Position numbers and translations under genes: made by a program. DNA of 64,000 bases from Acidobacteriota bacterium (GTDB lineage Bacteria > Acidobacteriota > UBA890 > WLXD01), in assembly GCA_012103255.1 (NCBI GenBank), contig WLXD01000001.1:868001-932000 (forward strand), in the 5' to 3' direction. Every line of letters starts with the position of its first letter. The stretch's first letter is position 1. The notes beneath the pieces were generated by a model. That model searched no databases and was not told the DNA's origin. It worked only from the letters and a program-made list of their open reading frames with translations. Shown here one piece after another: positions 8,629 through 18,829 of the stretch.

Positions 8629-10139
8629 CTACCCGGGCGTCGCAGGCCGCCGCCAGGCCGCGCATCGGTCGGCGAGCCATCACGCCAAACAACCTGACCC
8701 GCGACCCACGTGCGGCGCACGCCTTCCGCCTGGCGGAGTGAGTAGCGGAACGTGCTGCGGGCGTGAATCGTGATCGGGTCGAAGGCGACCAGATCCGCAC
8801 GCTTGCCTGGCGCGACGATTCCTCGATCTTCCAACCCGAGTCGCGCGGCCGGCATGGAAGTGCCGCGCTGAATCGCGCGTTCCAGGCTGATCAAGCCGCG
8901 TTCACGTACGTAGTGCCCGAGCACCCGCGCGAACGCTCCAGCGCCGCGAGGGTGCGCGCTCCCGACGCCCCCATCACTGGCGGTCATCACCCATTCGGAG
9001 GCCATGAAGCGATCCACGTCGTCTTCGCTCATCGTGTGGCCGATCACGCCGGAGCCGCCTTTCGCCATCATGTCCATATACGCGTCGACGTCCGACATGC
9101 CCCACTGCGCAGCGGCCTCGTTGAGCCGCATGCCGTTCACCGACGGGTCCGGCTCGTAGCCCACGATCTGGAGTCGGTTGGCCCCGCCGATCGCCTCGAG
9201 CCCGGCGCGTACCTCGTTGGGATCCTGGAACTTCCGTGAGCGAACGACGATCGCCAGGCCTGACTGCCACGCTGTGTACGGGTACTGGTCCGCCAGCACG
9301 TCGACGCCGCGCGACCGCGCCTCGTCGATCAAGGCGAGGATGTCGACCGACTTGCCCCACACGGATGCGTTTCCGGCTTTCACGTGAGAGATCTGCACAG
9401 GAAGGTCTCCCTCCTCTCCGATTCGAATCGCCTCAGCGACCGCATCGAGCACGCCTTCTTCCTCGTCGCGCATGTGCGACATGTAGAAGCCGCCGTGAGT
9501 ACCGGCGACGCGGGCCAACTCGATGAGCTCCTCGGTGGTGGAGTAGAAGCCGGGGTCGTACTCGAGGCCGCTCGACAGCCCGAACGCTCCGTCGCGCATG
9601 CCGCGTTCAACGCGCCCGCGCATGTCGGACATCTCGCTGGTGGTCGCGGCCCGCGCGTAGTCGTCGCCGAGAGCGGCCCGTCGGACGGTGCCGTGGCCGA
9701 CCGTGACTCCAACCTGGAGGGACACCCCGATCCGGTCGATTTCATCAAGGTACTCGCCGACAGGCCAGGGCGACGAACCGTCAGCACCCACGATGATCGT
9801 CGTAACGCCCTGGGCGATCTGCGTCCGCGCAGTGGGGTCGCCCGCGATGCGATCTGTCGAGTGGTTGTGGATGTCGATGAAGCCGGGCGCAAGCACGAGA
9901 CCGGTCAGGTCTTCGGTCGCCGCGTCTGGAGGCACGTCGATCGAGCCAGCGGGCCCAACGGCCACGATCGTGGGCCCCTGAATCAGAACGTCGCCGACAA
10001 ACCCGGCTTGGCCGGTACCGTCGACAATGGTGGCTCCGCGCAGCAGGGTCGCAGTGGGCTCCTGGGCGGCGGTCGGGGCAACAGCGATCAAGGTCGCACA
10101 CGCGATCAGAAGGGCCCGTTGAACCAACGTGCGGGGCAT
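8625..10139 (-). CDS. Secreted N-acyl-D-amino-acid deacylase-type amidohydrolase
   Basis: The 504-residue protein starts with a signal peptide (MPRTLVQRALLIACATLIAVAPTAAQ), so it acts in the periplasm. It belongs to the D-aminoacylase branch of the amidohydrolase superfamily: HxH metal ligands H91/H93 in GFIDIHNHS, the D-aminoacylase block SSGLEYDPGFYSTTEELIELAR followed by YMSHMRDEEEG, the metal-binding region LPVQISHVK, the catalytic Asp region TASDGGVGSAHPR and the closing APGKRADLVAFDP. It probably hydrolyses an N-acyl D-amino acid or a related cyclic amide; the substrate is inferred only from family. The frame extends upstream to 10247, but only the ATG at 10139 gives a signal peptide. 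It is divergent from the giant ETF/ACAD fusion gene. Confidence 0.88.
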   Translation of the reverse strand: MPRTLVQRALLIACATLIAVAPTAAQEPTATLLRGATIVDGTGQAGFVGDVLIQGPTIVAVGPAGSIDVPPDAATEDLTGLVLAPGFIDIHNHSTDRIAGDPTARTQIAQGVTTIIVGADGSSPWPVGEYLDEIDRIGVSLQVGVTVGHGTVRRAALGDDYARAATTSEMSDMRGRVERGMRDGAFGLSSGLEYDPGFYSTTEELIELARVAGTHGGFYMSHMRDEEEGVLDAVAEAIRIGEEGDLPVQISHVKAGNASVWGKSVDILALIDEARSRGVDVLADQYPYTAWQSGLAIVVRSRKFQDPNEVRAGLEAIGGANRLQIVGYEPDPSVNGMRLNEAAAQWGMSDVDAYMDMMAKGGSGVIGHTMSEDDVDRFMASEWVMTASDGGVGSAHPRGAGAFARVLGHYVRERGLISLERAIQRGTSMPAARLGLEDRGIVAPGKRADLVAFDPITIHARSTFRYSLRQAEGVRRTWVAGQVVWRDGSPTDARPGGGLRRPGS

Positions 10140-10254
10140 AGCGTCATCCGTGTTCTGAGTTGCTAGTGGGGTTTCGGAGCATCGCATACCATTGAGGGCA
10201 TACATACCTGGGCGTTCGCGTGTCTCCGTCGTTTTCTCCGTCCTCATAGCCTAG

Positions 10255-13200
10255 ATGACCACGCTCCCATCGCACCGTTTCGACGTCATCGTCGTCGGTG
10301 CCGGCCCCGCTGGCGTCACTGCCGCGATGGCCCTGGGGAAAGCCGGCTTCTCCGTACTTGTGTGCGAAGCCGGCATCTACCCGGGTGCTGAAAACTGGTC
10401 CGGCGCCGTCTACTTCACAGAGAACCTCGAGCACCCGGATGCGTTCGGCAAAGAGGGCGTCGAAAGTGCGCCCTACGAGCGACGCCTGGTCGAGCGCGGG
10501 GCGTTTCTGTACAACGGCCACAGCCTGGTCGGCGCCAGCCTGAAATCGCCCGACGTGTTCCGGTCTTGCTACACGGTGCTGCGGCCGGTCTACGATCGCT
10601 ACCTCGCCGAAGTAGCCCGCGATACCGGTGTGGTGCTCTCTTGCGAGACCACGGTGCAGAGCTTGATTCGGCACGACGGTCGCGTGATCGGCGTACACAC
10701 CGAGCGCGGCCCGGCGTATGCCGACGTGGTGTTTCTTGCCGAGGGAGATGCGTCGCATCTGGTGACTCAGGAAGGCTACGAGCGCGTGTCCGCCGAAGAA
10801 CAGGCCGAGGGTGCGCCGCACTTCCTGCAGGGCGTGAAAGAGGTGATCAGCCTCGATCCGGGCGTAATCGAGGAGCGGTTCGGCCTCGCTCCGGGCGAAG
10901 GCGCCGCGATGGAGATGCTGCTGCGCAATGCCACGCGCAAAGGGCGCACGATTCGTCTCAACATGGGCGGTTTCCTGTACACCAATCGCGACAGCATTTC
11001 GCTGGGGTTCGTGCTGCCGCTCGACAACCTGAAGCACCACTTCGAAGGCAACCACAACATCCTGATGGAGTGGTACAAGCAACTGCCGGAGGTCGCCCGG
11101 CTGCTCGGCGGCGGCGAGCTGACGTCGTACGGCGCCAAGATCATCCGGGGTGGCGGCCTGCGTGAGATCCCGCGCATGGTCGCCGACGGGCTGGCCATCG
11201 GTGGCGCCGCTTCGGGAATTGGCGTCGACTTCCCCTATCCGAACTTCACCGGTCCAGCCACATCGATGGGCCTGCAGTTTGCTCAGGCGGTGATCGCGAT
11301 TGCCGGCGAAAACGGTGGTCCGGGCGGTGTTGCCAACCCCGCCGACTCGCCGTACACCGAAGCAGCGCTGCGCAAGAGCTACCTGAGCGCGGTCGAAGCC
11401 TCGCACTATTACCGCAGCGTGGACTACCTGCGGGATTGGCCGGCGTACATCGAGCGCACGCAGTTCTTCTTCGATCGGCAACTGGATCTGGCCAACAATG
11501 CGGCCGTCGCCGTGTCGCGACCCGGCCGTGGCCCGCTCGGTCGCTGGTGGGACTTCACGAAAGTCGTACGTCGCGCCGTGCCGGCGGCGGCGCTCGGCGA
11601 GGTTATGCGCGACACGAGGGAGCTCGGCGCCACGATCGGCCTCACCGGTTTGATCGGCGCTGCGCTGACTCCCGCGAACCTGGTCCGGGTGCTGTGGAAC
11701 ACGGTCGGCGCGCTGATTCCGTTCTCAAGCGACGCGCGCATCGGGGCTTCGGAACCGGACGCGTCCATTGAGACGAGCGGTGTTGCGGAGGCGACGAGTC
11801 ACGACGGCGCCCGGCTCCGCGCTGTGTTCCGTGTCGCCGCGGGCACCGAAGAGCCTGGCAGGCCGCCACTGCTGTTCCGCTGGTTCTGGCGTCGCTACGG
11901 CGGTGCACTGGCGAGTGCGTTCAGCGAGGTCTACACAAACGACGATGCCGCCATCGGCGACAAGCTCCGCGCGGCGGCCAGGCACGTCGGCGGGCGGGCT
12001 TCGATCTGGGACCTGATCGCGAAACTCGGTCTCGGGGCGATCCTCGGTGTCACGTGGGCGCTACAGGCTCTCTTTGATCGCCCCGGAGCGCAGATCGACG
12101 AGGACAGTGTCGACGGAACACTCGCCGCGAACCGCGAGCGCATCCGGCTGGACGACAGTCGCGTGAACATGAGCGTTCCGTACGAGACCAAGCTCGGAAC
12201 GATCACGTACCAGGAAGGCCATACGTCCCACATCAAGGTCATGTGGCCAGACGATCTGGGTGCCCGTCACGACATCACGAGTTCCGAGTTGTGGAACATC
12301 TGCCCGGCGAAGGTCTACGAGGTGCGGCGCAACCGCATGGGGCACCCCGGCATCGTCGTGAACTTCGACAACTGCATCAAGTGCGAGACCTGCTGGCGTG
12401 CCACCGACGACGTGCACTGGAGTCGCGCCACGCAGCAGCGGCTGATCTATCAGGTGTACACCCCGGCCCAGGCCGAACTGCACGCGTTTATCGAATCGCG
12501 ATCTGAGCCGACACCACGGTTGGGGAAGGGGAGCACCGTTCCGGGCGGGCTCGTTGACGGTACCAGCGCGATCAGCGCGACCGACGAAACGCTGTCAGCA
12601 GCGCGGCTTTTCCGAACGCACCTGGCGCGGGCGCGCGTGGCATTCGAAGCGTTCGCCGCTGACCTGCATCGTGCCCCGATGGCGCTGGACGCGGGGCGCC
12701 GAGCCAATCTAGGCGCCCTGGGCGCCAGCGCCGCGGAGGCGTGTGCGGAGGCTCGAGCAGTCTGGGACAGCACAGCGATGGGCGAGGTTCGCGCCACATG
12801 CGGCCCGGACGCCGCAGCTGTGTGGGAAGACGCGACCGCCAGGCTCGCGGAGTACGGCGGCCATATCGAGCGACGCCGGTTCTTCTGGGCCGAATTGTTG
12901 GGCCGCCAGCTTCTCGATCACCACTTCGCCACCTTGCAGCGCGCGTGCGACCGTGCGGTTCCGGCCGACGACATAGCCCCCGACACCTTGACTCTGTGGA
13001 GCGATGCCTTGGCCTGGCGCGCCCAGGAAGCCGGGTTCGAAGGTGAGGCCGAGACACGGTTGGCCATTCAAGAGTCGGCGACGGGCGTGTTCGATACCCA
13101 TGGGCTTCGCGCGATCGATCGCGGCGCGGAGCTCGAACCCGAACAGAAGGCGTGGCTTTGGCATCAAGTTCAAAGCGTCGCCGGGGCTGACCGGCGTCGC

Positions 13201-16200
13201 CGCGAGATCCTGGTTGAAGAACTTGCCGGGATCGACCCGGCGCTTGCGTATGTCGCCGGCTCCCACTTGTTGGCTCTCGACGTGCTCACGCAGGCCGGGC
13301 AGGTGGTGCCGACCGGCTGGCTGACGCTCGTTCACGGTGGATTGCGTGCCGTGACAAACGGGGAAGTGACGGCGGACGTTGACTTTGTTCCCGCCGCTGC
13401 CGCCGAGCATGCCGTGGTGGTGGCCGGCTCAGAAGCCGCGGTCGTACCGCTGCGGGCGGTCGGCGTATCGCTTGAAGATGTAGGCACCGTGGGCCTGATC
13501 GGGGCGCAGATTCGCCGCTTGCGCGTGAACGGATATCGGAGCGCGGCGTTCGACGTGACCAGCCAACTAGATTCGGTTGCTATCGAGTCTCCCGCCGCGG
13601 GCGAGCCATGGGCAGCGTTACTTGGTCCTTCGAGCAACTTCCTGGCTGCGCTCGTGCGCGGGGCCGGCAACTACCTTCTCGACCGAGCCCGCGATCACGC
13701 CTCCGGCCGCGTGCAGTTCCCTGGATCCTTCGAGGACGAAGCCGGCCGGGACACCATCGCCAAGTTTGGCGCGGTGAAGCAGATGCTGGCCGAGATGGAA
13801 GCCCATCGCTATGTGCTGGAGACGGCGTCGATGACGCCGTTGGCCGGTGACGACGAGTGGGCACACTCGGCCTCGCTCAAGATTCTGGCGTCCGACGCGT
13901 TCGGACCGGGCGAGCGTTCGTTTGGCTATCTCACCGGGCAGCTATTCGGCGGAACCGCGTTCTCCGAAGATGACGTGATCGCGAAGTTCTACCGCGACAG
14001 CGCTCCAGCGCGTTTTCTGTTTGGTCATGATGACGCCATCCGCGTCGCGCTCGGCCAACATCGACTAGCCGCAGACCGGCTCGTTCCGACATCGGCGGAC
14101 GAACAGGAGTGGCTCGATCGAGCGGGCGCTGGCGGAGCTCTTGCAGCACCTACAGCGCGACTTCTTCAGGCCATACATATTTTCGAGGCGTGGGGCCGCG
14201 AGGCGCAGGGCACAAATGACGAGCTGCTGCTGCATGTTGCCGGCACGATGGTGGTCCGAGCGCTCGCCGTGAAGGTGGTGCTCGTGCGTGCCGCCCGGCG
14301 TATCGAAGCCGGCCTGCCAACCGTTGCTCTCAGCGAGGCCGCGCGGCTGCTGGCCGATCGCTTGCTTGCGGACGCGCCAGCCCTTGCCGAGGAAGCAGAA
14401 CTCGCTCGCCACACCCTGGCAGCTGGTGAGGACCTGATCGCGCACGGCGATCCGTTCGTACCGCCCGCAGTCGCTGATGCGGCCGACTACGAGACTCTCT
14501 GCGCCGAGGAACGCGACCATCGTTCCGGCGAGTGGCTCACGGACGGCTTCGACGTCACGCACGCCCGCTACGTTCCGGAAATTCTCGGCAGCGATCCCCA
14601 CCTGGCAGACGCCTGGCGCGAACTCGAAGCTGAGTTCCGCGAACGCTATGTCGAGAAGGAATTCGATGGCCACCCGTACGGCCGCTGGCTTGAGCACCTG
14701 CACCTGATCCCACAGGAAGATCTCGACTACATGGTGCGGCGTGGCTTCATGCGCATGGTGATCGACGGCGAGCTGGGTGGTGAAGGACTCAAGAAGGCCC
14801 GCTACTACGTGTTGTGCATGCTCATCGGTCGCTACGGCGACGCCGCGCTCTCGCTGGCGATCATGGCGAACACGAGTATCGGTACGACGCCAACGACGAT
14901 CGGCCTCTATCAGGATCTGCCTCGCGCCCGCGCCGAGCTCGAGCGAGTCCGCGAGAACCCGGCGGTGCTCGGCGAGATTCGTGATGGCATCGATCGCGTC
15001 CTCACGATGGTGCCGCAAGGCGACCTCGAGGCGATCACAACGGCCTACAAAGAGGTTGGTGGACTCGTTCGTGGACGCGTGGCGAAGTCGATGGTGCTGC
15101 GCTACATCGGTGGTGGGTTCCTGCGTGCCTTCAATGGCGCGGGTCGCTCTGCCAAACAGCGCGATCTCATCGGCTTCGAGAAAGGCCTCCGGGGCGCGCG
15201 CGAGCTCATCGATGGAATTCTTGCCGGCGTCAATGAACGGCTCGAGGAATATCCCCGCCGCGAAGCTGCGCATCACTTCTTCCTGAAGACAATTTCCGCT
15301 GGCTACATCTCGGCCTTCGCGCTCACGGAACCCACGGCCGGCTCTGATTCGGGTGGGGTGAAGACGACGGCCCGCGCGGAAACACGCAGGGTTCGCCGCG
15401 ACGAGGACGGAGTGCTCTGGTTCTGGCTCGACGAGGACGCGCAGTCCGAACGGCGGTACGTGCTCGATGCCGACCGCGTCGAGTTCGACTACGACGGAAG
15501 CCGACTTCTGTACCGCTATGCCGACGACGCGCCCGCAACCCCGATCGATCATTCGGAGTACGACTACGACAAGGATTCGCCGGAGCGCATGCGGTCGTAC
15601 ATGCACGGTGACCGACGGGTGTACTTCACCGATATCGCGCAGCTACGGCTCGGCGAGGACGGTGAGCCGAGATACCAGTTCTGGGTGTTGAACGGCGCGA
15701 AGATGTGGATCACCAACGGGCGCTTCTCACACTGCATGGCCCTGTACGCGCGTACGGAGCCCGAAGGTGTCACAGGCTTCATGGTCGACCGACACGCCGA
15801 GGGTCTGGTGATCGGTGCGGATGAGGAGAAGCTGGGCCAGCGCGGCTCGCCGACCAATGAGATCTCCCTGAACAACGTCCGCGTGCCGCGCGAGAACATT
15901 CTCGGGTTCCGTGGCCGTGGTCAGGTGAACGCGCTTGAAACGCTCAACACCGGACGTGCGGGCCTGTGTGTCACAACACACAGCGCGATCCAGGAAATGG
16001 TCGAGGACGCGCACATCTATCTCAACGGCGAACCCTTGCGGCACTTCCCCTACCGGCAGCGATCCGCGGCGCGGCCGCTTGAGCGCTACTGGACGGGGCG
16101 CCTGGCCGAAGAGCTACTGGGCACGGCCGGCACTACCTACGAGATCATCGGCCTGCTCGACAACAAGCACACCGATTCGGTCCGGATGGAGTCGGCTGTA

Positions 16201-18822
16201 GGCAAGTATTACGGCTCGGAAGCGCAACACGACTGCGTCGACTGGATGGAGCGCGTCCGCGGGCTCGAAGGACAGACCTGGCTGCACCGGGTGGAGAAGA
16301 CGCGTCGTGATGCGCGCGTGCTCAACATCTACGAAGGCACAAATGAGGTGCAGCGATTCCTCGTGCTGAAGGATCTGGTGCAGCGCGTGCTGCCGGCCGT
16401 GCGCAAGACACCGCCGGCCGCGCCGTCGGCCGAGCTGGCGCACGCGGACCTGGCGGCGGAACTCTACGCGGCTCAGACCGCGCTCATGAAGCATGTTGGC
16501 GACGCCGTGGATCGCTTCGGTCAGCTCGTCTGGGCCAACGTAGGTGCACAGCCGTGCTTCCTCAGGCTTGCCGAGATTGCCGGAATGACCAAGGTCATTG
16601 ATTCCGTGCTCTATCGACTGGAATGGTGTGCTCGCCACGAGACTCCCGGAGAGCACCGCGACCGGATCGAGGCTATCGGGCGGCACTACATCCGACGCGC
16701 ACTGAGCCGGATCGGTGTTCTCGAGCGTCGGTACGAGCTTGCATATGCCTATCAGCTCGAAGGGCGGTATTCGCCCGAGACGCTGCTCGGAGTCCTTTCG
16801 CTCGAAGACAACGGAGCGGTGGTGGAAGCCCAGGGCGTGGTGCCGGCGGCGGCGAAAACGCCCGCGACCGCCGAGCCACTTTCGCGGCCGGTGCGGATCG
16901 CGGTACTGCTCCGACCGGTCCCGATGGATGCGCCTCGTCCTCGTCTCGACGGTGGGCGGTTCACCGAGCCGTTGCGCATCGCAAATCCGGACGACGCCGC
17001 CGCTCTCGAACTGGCGTTGCAGTTGCGTGCCCGGGATACGACCAACGTGGAGGTCGTTGCATACGGTTTGGGCGGCGACGACGTGCGACCACTACTGCGC
17101 GACGCGCTGGCACGCGGCGCGAGCAGCGCCTTCCACATCGATGTCGGCGCCAACACCTCGCTCCCCTACGACACACGGTTGGCGGCCGACGTGTGGGCGG
17201 CGACGATGCAGGAGCAGGCGCCTGATCTCGTGCTTTGCGGCGAGGTGGCGACAGACACGGGCCAGGTCGGAATCGGTTCGTTCGTAGCGGCAGTGTCAGA
17301 TCGCGAGCTCGTGATCGGTATCGACGGCGCCTCGTGGAGTCCCGAAGGTGAGCTCGCGGCTCGCAGCGACAACTGGGGCGGGACCGAAATCGAGGTTGCT
17401 CTGCCCGCTGTGCTCAGCGTAGTTGCGGGTCAGGGCACCGAAGCCGACGCCCAACTAGCGGATGTACTCGGAGCCGCGGCTGCCGAGATTCCACGCATCG
17501 CGGCGGCGGACCATGTGGCCGGCGTGCTTGCCCTCGATATTGCGCACGCAGCCCGAGTCACTGCCTCGGCTGGCGACGAGACCGGGGCCGTGGACTCTCC
17601 CGAAGACGCAGCGGGACTCGTGGCGGCCATGGCCGGTGAGTCCGCTGCGGGCGCGGGCAATGAAGCCCCCGCTTACGAAGGCCGCATGATGAGTCTGGGC
17701 GAACAGCCGCCCACGGACGAGCCGTCGTGTGTGTTCATCGCCGCCCCGGTTACGAATGAAACTGCTGGCACCGTAGCGTGCGGCGAACTCGAGGCCGCTG
17801 CGCGACTTGCCGCTGCCTCGGAGCTTCCGCTCGACGTGGTAGTTCCCGTAGACGGCGACGCCGCCGCAGCCGCGCTGGCCGTCGGCGCAGTTCTCAACGC
17901 CGCCACGCCGCGTCGGATCATCGCGATCACGGCCGCGGGCCTGAAAGACTTTGGCACTAGTGGACATCTGGAGTGGCTCGAGGAGTTCTGGGCCATGTAC
18001 CGTGCCGCGCCGCGCTGGCTCTTCGGCACGGAGTGGGCGAACGACCTGTTCGCGCGCTTTGCGCCACGCGTCGCAGCGACCGCGGAGGCCGGGCGGTGCT
18101 GGAACTGGCACAACGTTGAACTGCTCTCGAACGGCGATGGATTCCATGCTGCTACCCAGATCCTGGGCGGCGCCGCGCGCGCCGACGCCAAACTTCCCGT
18201 GGGCGATGGACTCCGGCTCATCACTCTAGCGAGCAACGTAGAGGCGCAGCTGAGGGACTGCGAGGTGTCTGCAGGCGAACCCGAGGTCTACGGGTGGGTG
18301 CCCCAGCTTGGCTACGCTCTGGGCAACGACCCCGTCGCCGCCGTGCTCGCTGCTCTAGGTCAGGACCAGGACGGATTGGAGAACGCCGAGTTCCTCATCG
18401 ATCTCGGCTACGGCGCCGGAGGTCGCGACGGCATCGACGAACTGGTCGAGCCACTCCGCAAGCTGCTCGCGGATGAGCTTGGTCTGGAACGCGTGATGGT
18501 CGGTGCTACCCGGAAGGTGACACAGGACCTCGAACTGCTTCCGATGGATCGGCAGATCGGCCAGACCGGGGTCAGCGTGAATCCCCGATTGATCGTCGCG
18601 TTGGCCGTATCGGGTGCACCGCAGCACGTCGACTACATCGGCGAGCGTGCAACGATCCTGTCGTTCAACATCGATCCGGACGCACCGCTGATGCGGCTCA
18701 ACGACCAGCGTGCTCGCCCGATCGTGCATCCCATCGTGGGTGATATCTGGGAGACCGTGCCGCGCTTCATCGAGGAGCTGCGGCGCCGCGCCTCCAGCGA
18801 TAGCTCGACTGACGAGAACTAG
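10255..18822 (+). CDS. Single-chain ETF-QO / ferredoxin / acyl-CoA dehydrogenase / ETF-beta / ETF-alpha fusion
   Basis: One uninterrupted 2,855-residue frame; an in-frame TAG sits immediately before the ATG. Residues 1-420 are FixC/ETF-QO (FAD motif VGAGPAG). About 440-630 holds hydrophobic stretches that could dip into the membrane. A [4Fe-4S] ferredoxin follows with C683-X23-C707-X2-C710-X2-C713. About 1000-1290 resembles an acyl-CoA dehydrogenase C-domain that lacks its catalytic Glu (Phe1256). About 1448-2060 is an intact-looking acyl-CoA dehydrogenase (TEPTAGSD from 1691, GAKMWITNG from 1814, catalytic Glu2027 in IYEGTNEVQR) with roughly 90 extra residues between the two flavin-site strands. 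ETF-beta covers about 2211-2460 and ETF-alpha 2490-2855 (QIGQTG, SGAPQH, FNIDPDAPL flavin-site residues present). Inferred role: passing electrons from acyl-CoA to quinone in one polypeptide. No clear Shine-Dalgarno sequence is seen. Confidence 0.9.
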   Translation: MTTLPSHRFDVIVVGAGPAGVTAAMALGKAGFSVLVCEAGIYPGAENWSGAVYFTENLEHPDAFGKEGVESAPYERRLVERGAFLYNGHSLVGASLKSPDVFRSCYTVLRPVYDRYLAEVARDTGVVLSCETTVQSLIRHDGRVIGVHTERGPAYADVVFLAEGDASHLVTQEGYERVSAEEQAEGAPHFLQGVKEVISLDPGVIEERFGLAPGEGAAMEMLLRNATRKGRTIRLNMGGFLYTNRDSISLGFVLPLDNLKHHFEGNHNILMEWYKQLPEVARLLGGGELTSYGAKIIRGGGLREIPRMVADGLAIGGAASGIGVDFPYPNFTGPATSMGLQFAQAVIAIAGENGGPGGVANPADSPYTEAALRKSYLSAVEASHYYRSVDYLRDWPAYIERTQFFFDRQLDLANNAAVAVSRPGRGPLGRWWDFTKVVRRAVPAAALGEVMRDTRELGATIGLTGLIGAALTPANLVRVLWNTVGALIPFSSDARIGASEPDASIETSGVAEATSHDGARLRAVFRVAAGTEEPGRPPLLFRWFWRRYGGALASAFSEVYTNDDAAIGDKLRAAARHVGGRASIWDLIAKLGLGAILGVTWALQALFDRPGAQIDEDSVDGTLAANRERIRLDDSRVNMSVPYETKLGTITYQEGHTSHIKVMWPDDLGARHDITSSELWNICPAKVYEVRRNRMGHPGIVVNFDNCIKCETCWRATDDVHWSRATQQRLIYQVYTPAQAELHAFIESRSEPTPRLGKGSTVPGGLVDGTSAISATDETLSAARLFRTHLARARVAFEAFAADLHRAPMALDAGRRANLGALGASAAEACAEARAVWDSTAMGEVRATCGPDAAAVWEDATARLAEYGGHIERRRFFWAELLGRQLLDHHFATLQRACDRAVPADDIAPDTLTLWSDALAWRAQEAGFEGEAETRLAIQESATGVFDTHGLRAIDRGAELEPEQKAWLWHQVQSVAGADRRRREILVEELAGIDPALAYVAGSHLLALDVLTQAGQVVPTGWLTLVHGGLRAVTNGEVTADVDFVPAAAAEHAVVVAGSEAAVVPLRAVGVSLEDVGTVGLIGAQIRRLRVNGYRSAAFDVTSQLDSVAIESPAAGEPWAALLGPSSNFLAALVRGAGNYLLDRARDHASGRVQFPGSFEDEAGRDTIAKFGAVKQMLAEMEAHRYVLETASMTPLAGDDEWAHSASLKILASDAFGPGERSFGYLTGQLFGGTAFSEDDVIAKFYRDSAPARFLFGHDDAIRVALGQHRLAADRLVPTSADEQEWLDRAGAGGALAAPTARLLQAIHIFEAWGREAQGTNDELLLHVAGTMVVRALAVKVVLVRAARRIEAGLPTVALSEAARLLADRLLADAPALAEEAELARHTLAAGEDLIAHGDPFVPPAVADAADYETLCAEERDHRSGEWLTDGFDVTHARYVPEILGSDPHLADAWRELEAEFRERYVEKEFDGHPYGRWLEHLHLIPQEDLDYMVRRGFMRMVIDGELGGEGLKKARYYVLCMLIGRYGDAALSLAIMANTSIGTTPTTIGLYQDLPRARAELERVRENPAVLGEIRDGIDRVLTMVPQGDLEAITTAYKEVGGLVRGRVAKSMVLRYIGGGFLRAFNGAGRSAKQRDLIGFEKGLRGARELIDGILAGVNERLEEYPRREAAHHFFLKTISAGYISAFALTEPTAGSDSGGVKTTARAETRRVRRDEDGVLWFWLDEDAQSERRYVLDADRVEFDYDGSRLLYRYADDAPATPIDHSEYDYDKDSPERMRSYMHGDRRVYFTDIAQLRLGEDGEPRYQFWVLNGAKMWITNGRFSHCMALYARTEPEGVTGFMVDRHAEGLVIGADEEKLGQRGSPTNEISLNNVRVPRENILGFRGRGQVNALETLNTGRAGLCVTTHSAIQEMVEDAHIYLNGEPLRHFPYRQRSAARPLERYWTGRLAEELLGTAGTTYEIIGLLDNKHTDSVRMESAVGKYYGSEAQHDCVDWMERVRGLEGQTWLHRVEKTRRDARVLNIYEGTNEVQRFLVLKDLVQRVLPAVRKTPPAAPSAELAHADLAAELYAAQTALMKHVGDAVDRFGQLVWANVGAQPCFLRLAEIAGMTKVIDSVLYRLEWCARHETPGEHRDRIEAIGRHYIRRALSRIGVLERRYELAYAYQLEGRYSPETLLGVLSLEDNGAVVEAQGVVPAAAKTPATAEPLSRPVRIAVLLRPVPMDAPRPRLDGGRFTEPLRIANPDDAAALELALQLRARDTTNVEVVAYGLGGDDVRPLLRDALARGASSAFHIDVGANTSLPYDTRLAADVWAATMQEQAPDLVLCGEVATDTGQVGIGSFVAAVSDRELVIGIDGASWSPEGELAARSDNWGGTEIEVALPAVLSVVAGQGTEADAQLADVLGAAAAEIPRIAAADHVAGVLALDIAHAARVTASAGDETGAVDSPEDAAGLVAAMAGESAAGAGNEAPAYEGRMMSLGEQPPTDEPSCVFIAAPVTNETAGTVACGELEAAARLAAASELPLDVVVPVDGDAAAAALAVGAVLNAATPRRIIAITAAGLKDFGTSGHLEWLEEFWAMYRAAPRWLFGTEWANDLFARFAPRVAATAEAGRCWNWHNVELLSNGDGFHAATQILGGAARADAKLPVGDGLRLITLASNVEAQLRDCEVSAGEPEVYGWVPQLGYALGNDPVAAVLAALGQDQDGLENAEFLIDLGYGAGGRDGIDELVEPLRKLLADELGLERVMVGATRKVTQDLELLPMDRQIGQTGVSVNPRLIVALAVSGAPQHVDYIGERATILSFNIDPDAPLMRLNDQRARPIVHPIVGDIWETVPRFIEELRRRASSDSSTDEN

Positions 18823-18829
18823 GCCCGGC

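Noticed and set aside
10144-15606. Long minus-strand ORFs (445 and 513 codons) under the giant fusion gene
   Set aside because: They lie entirely opposite conserved ETF-QO and dehydrogenase domains and have no recognisable motifs.
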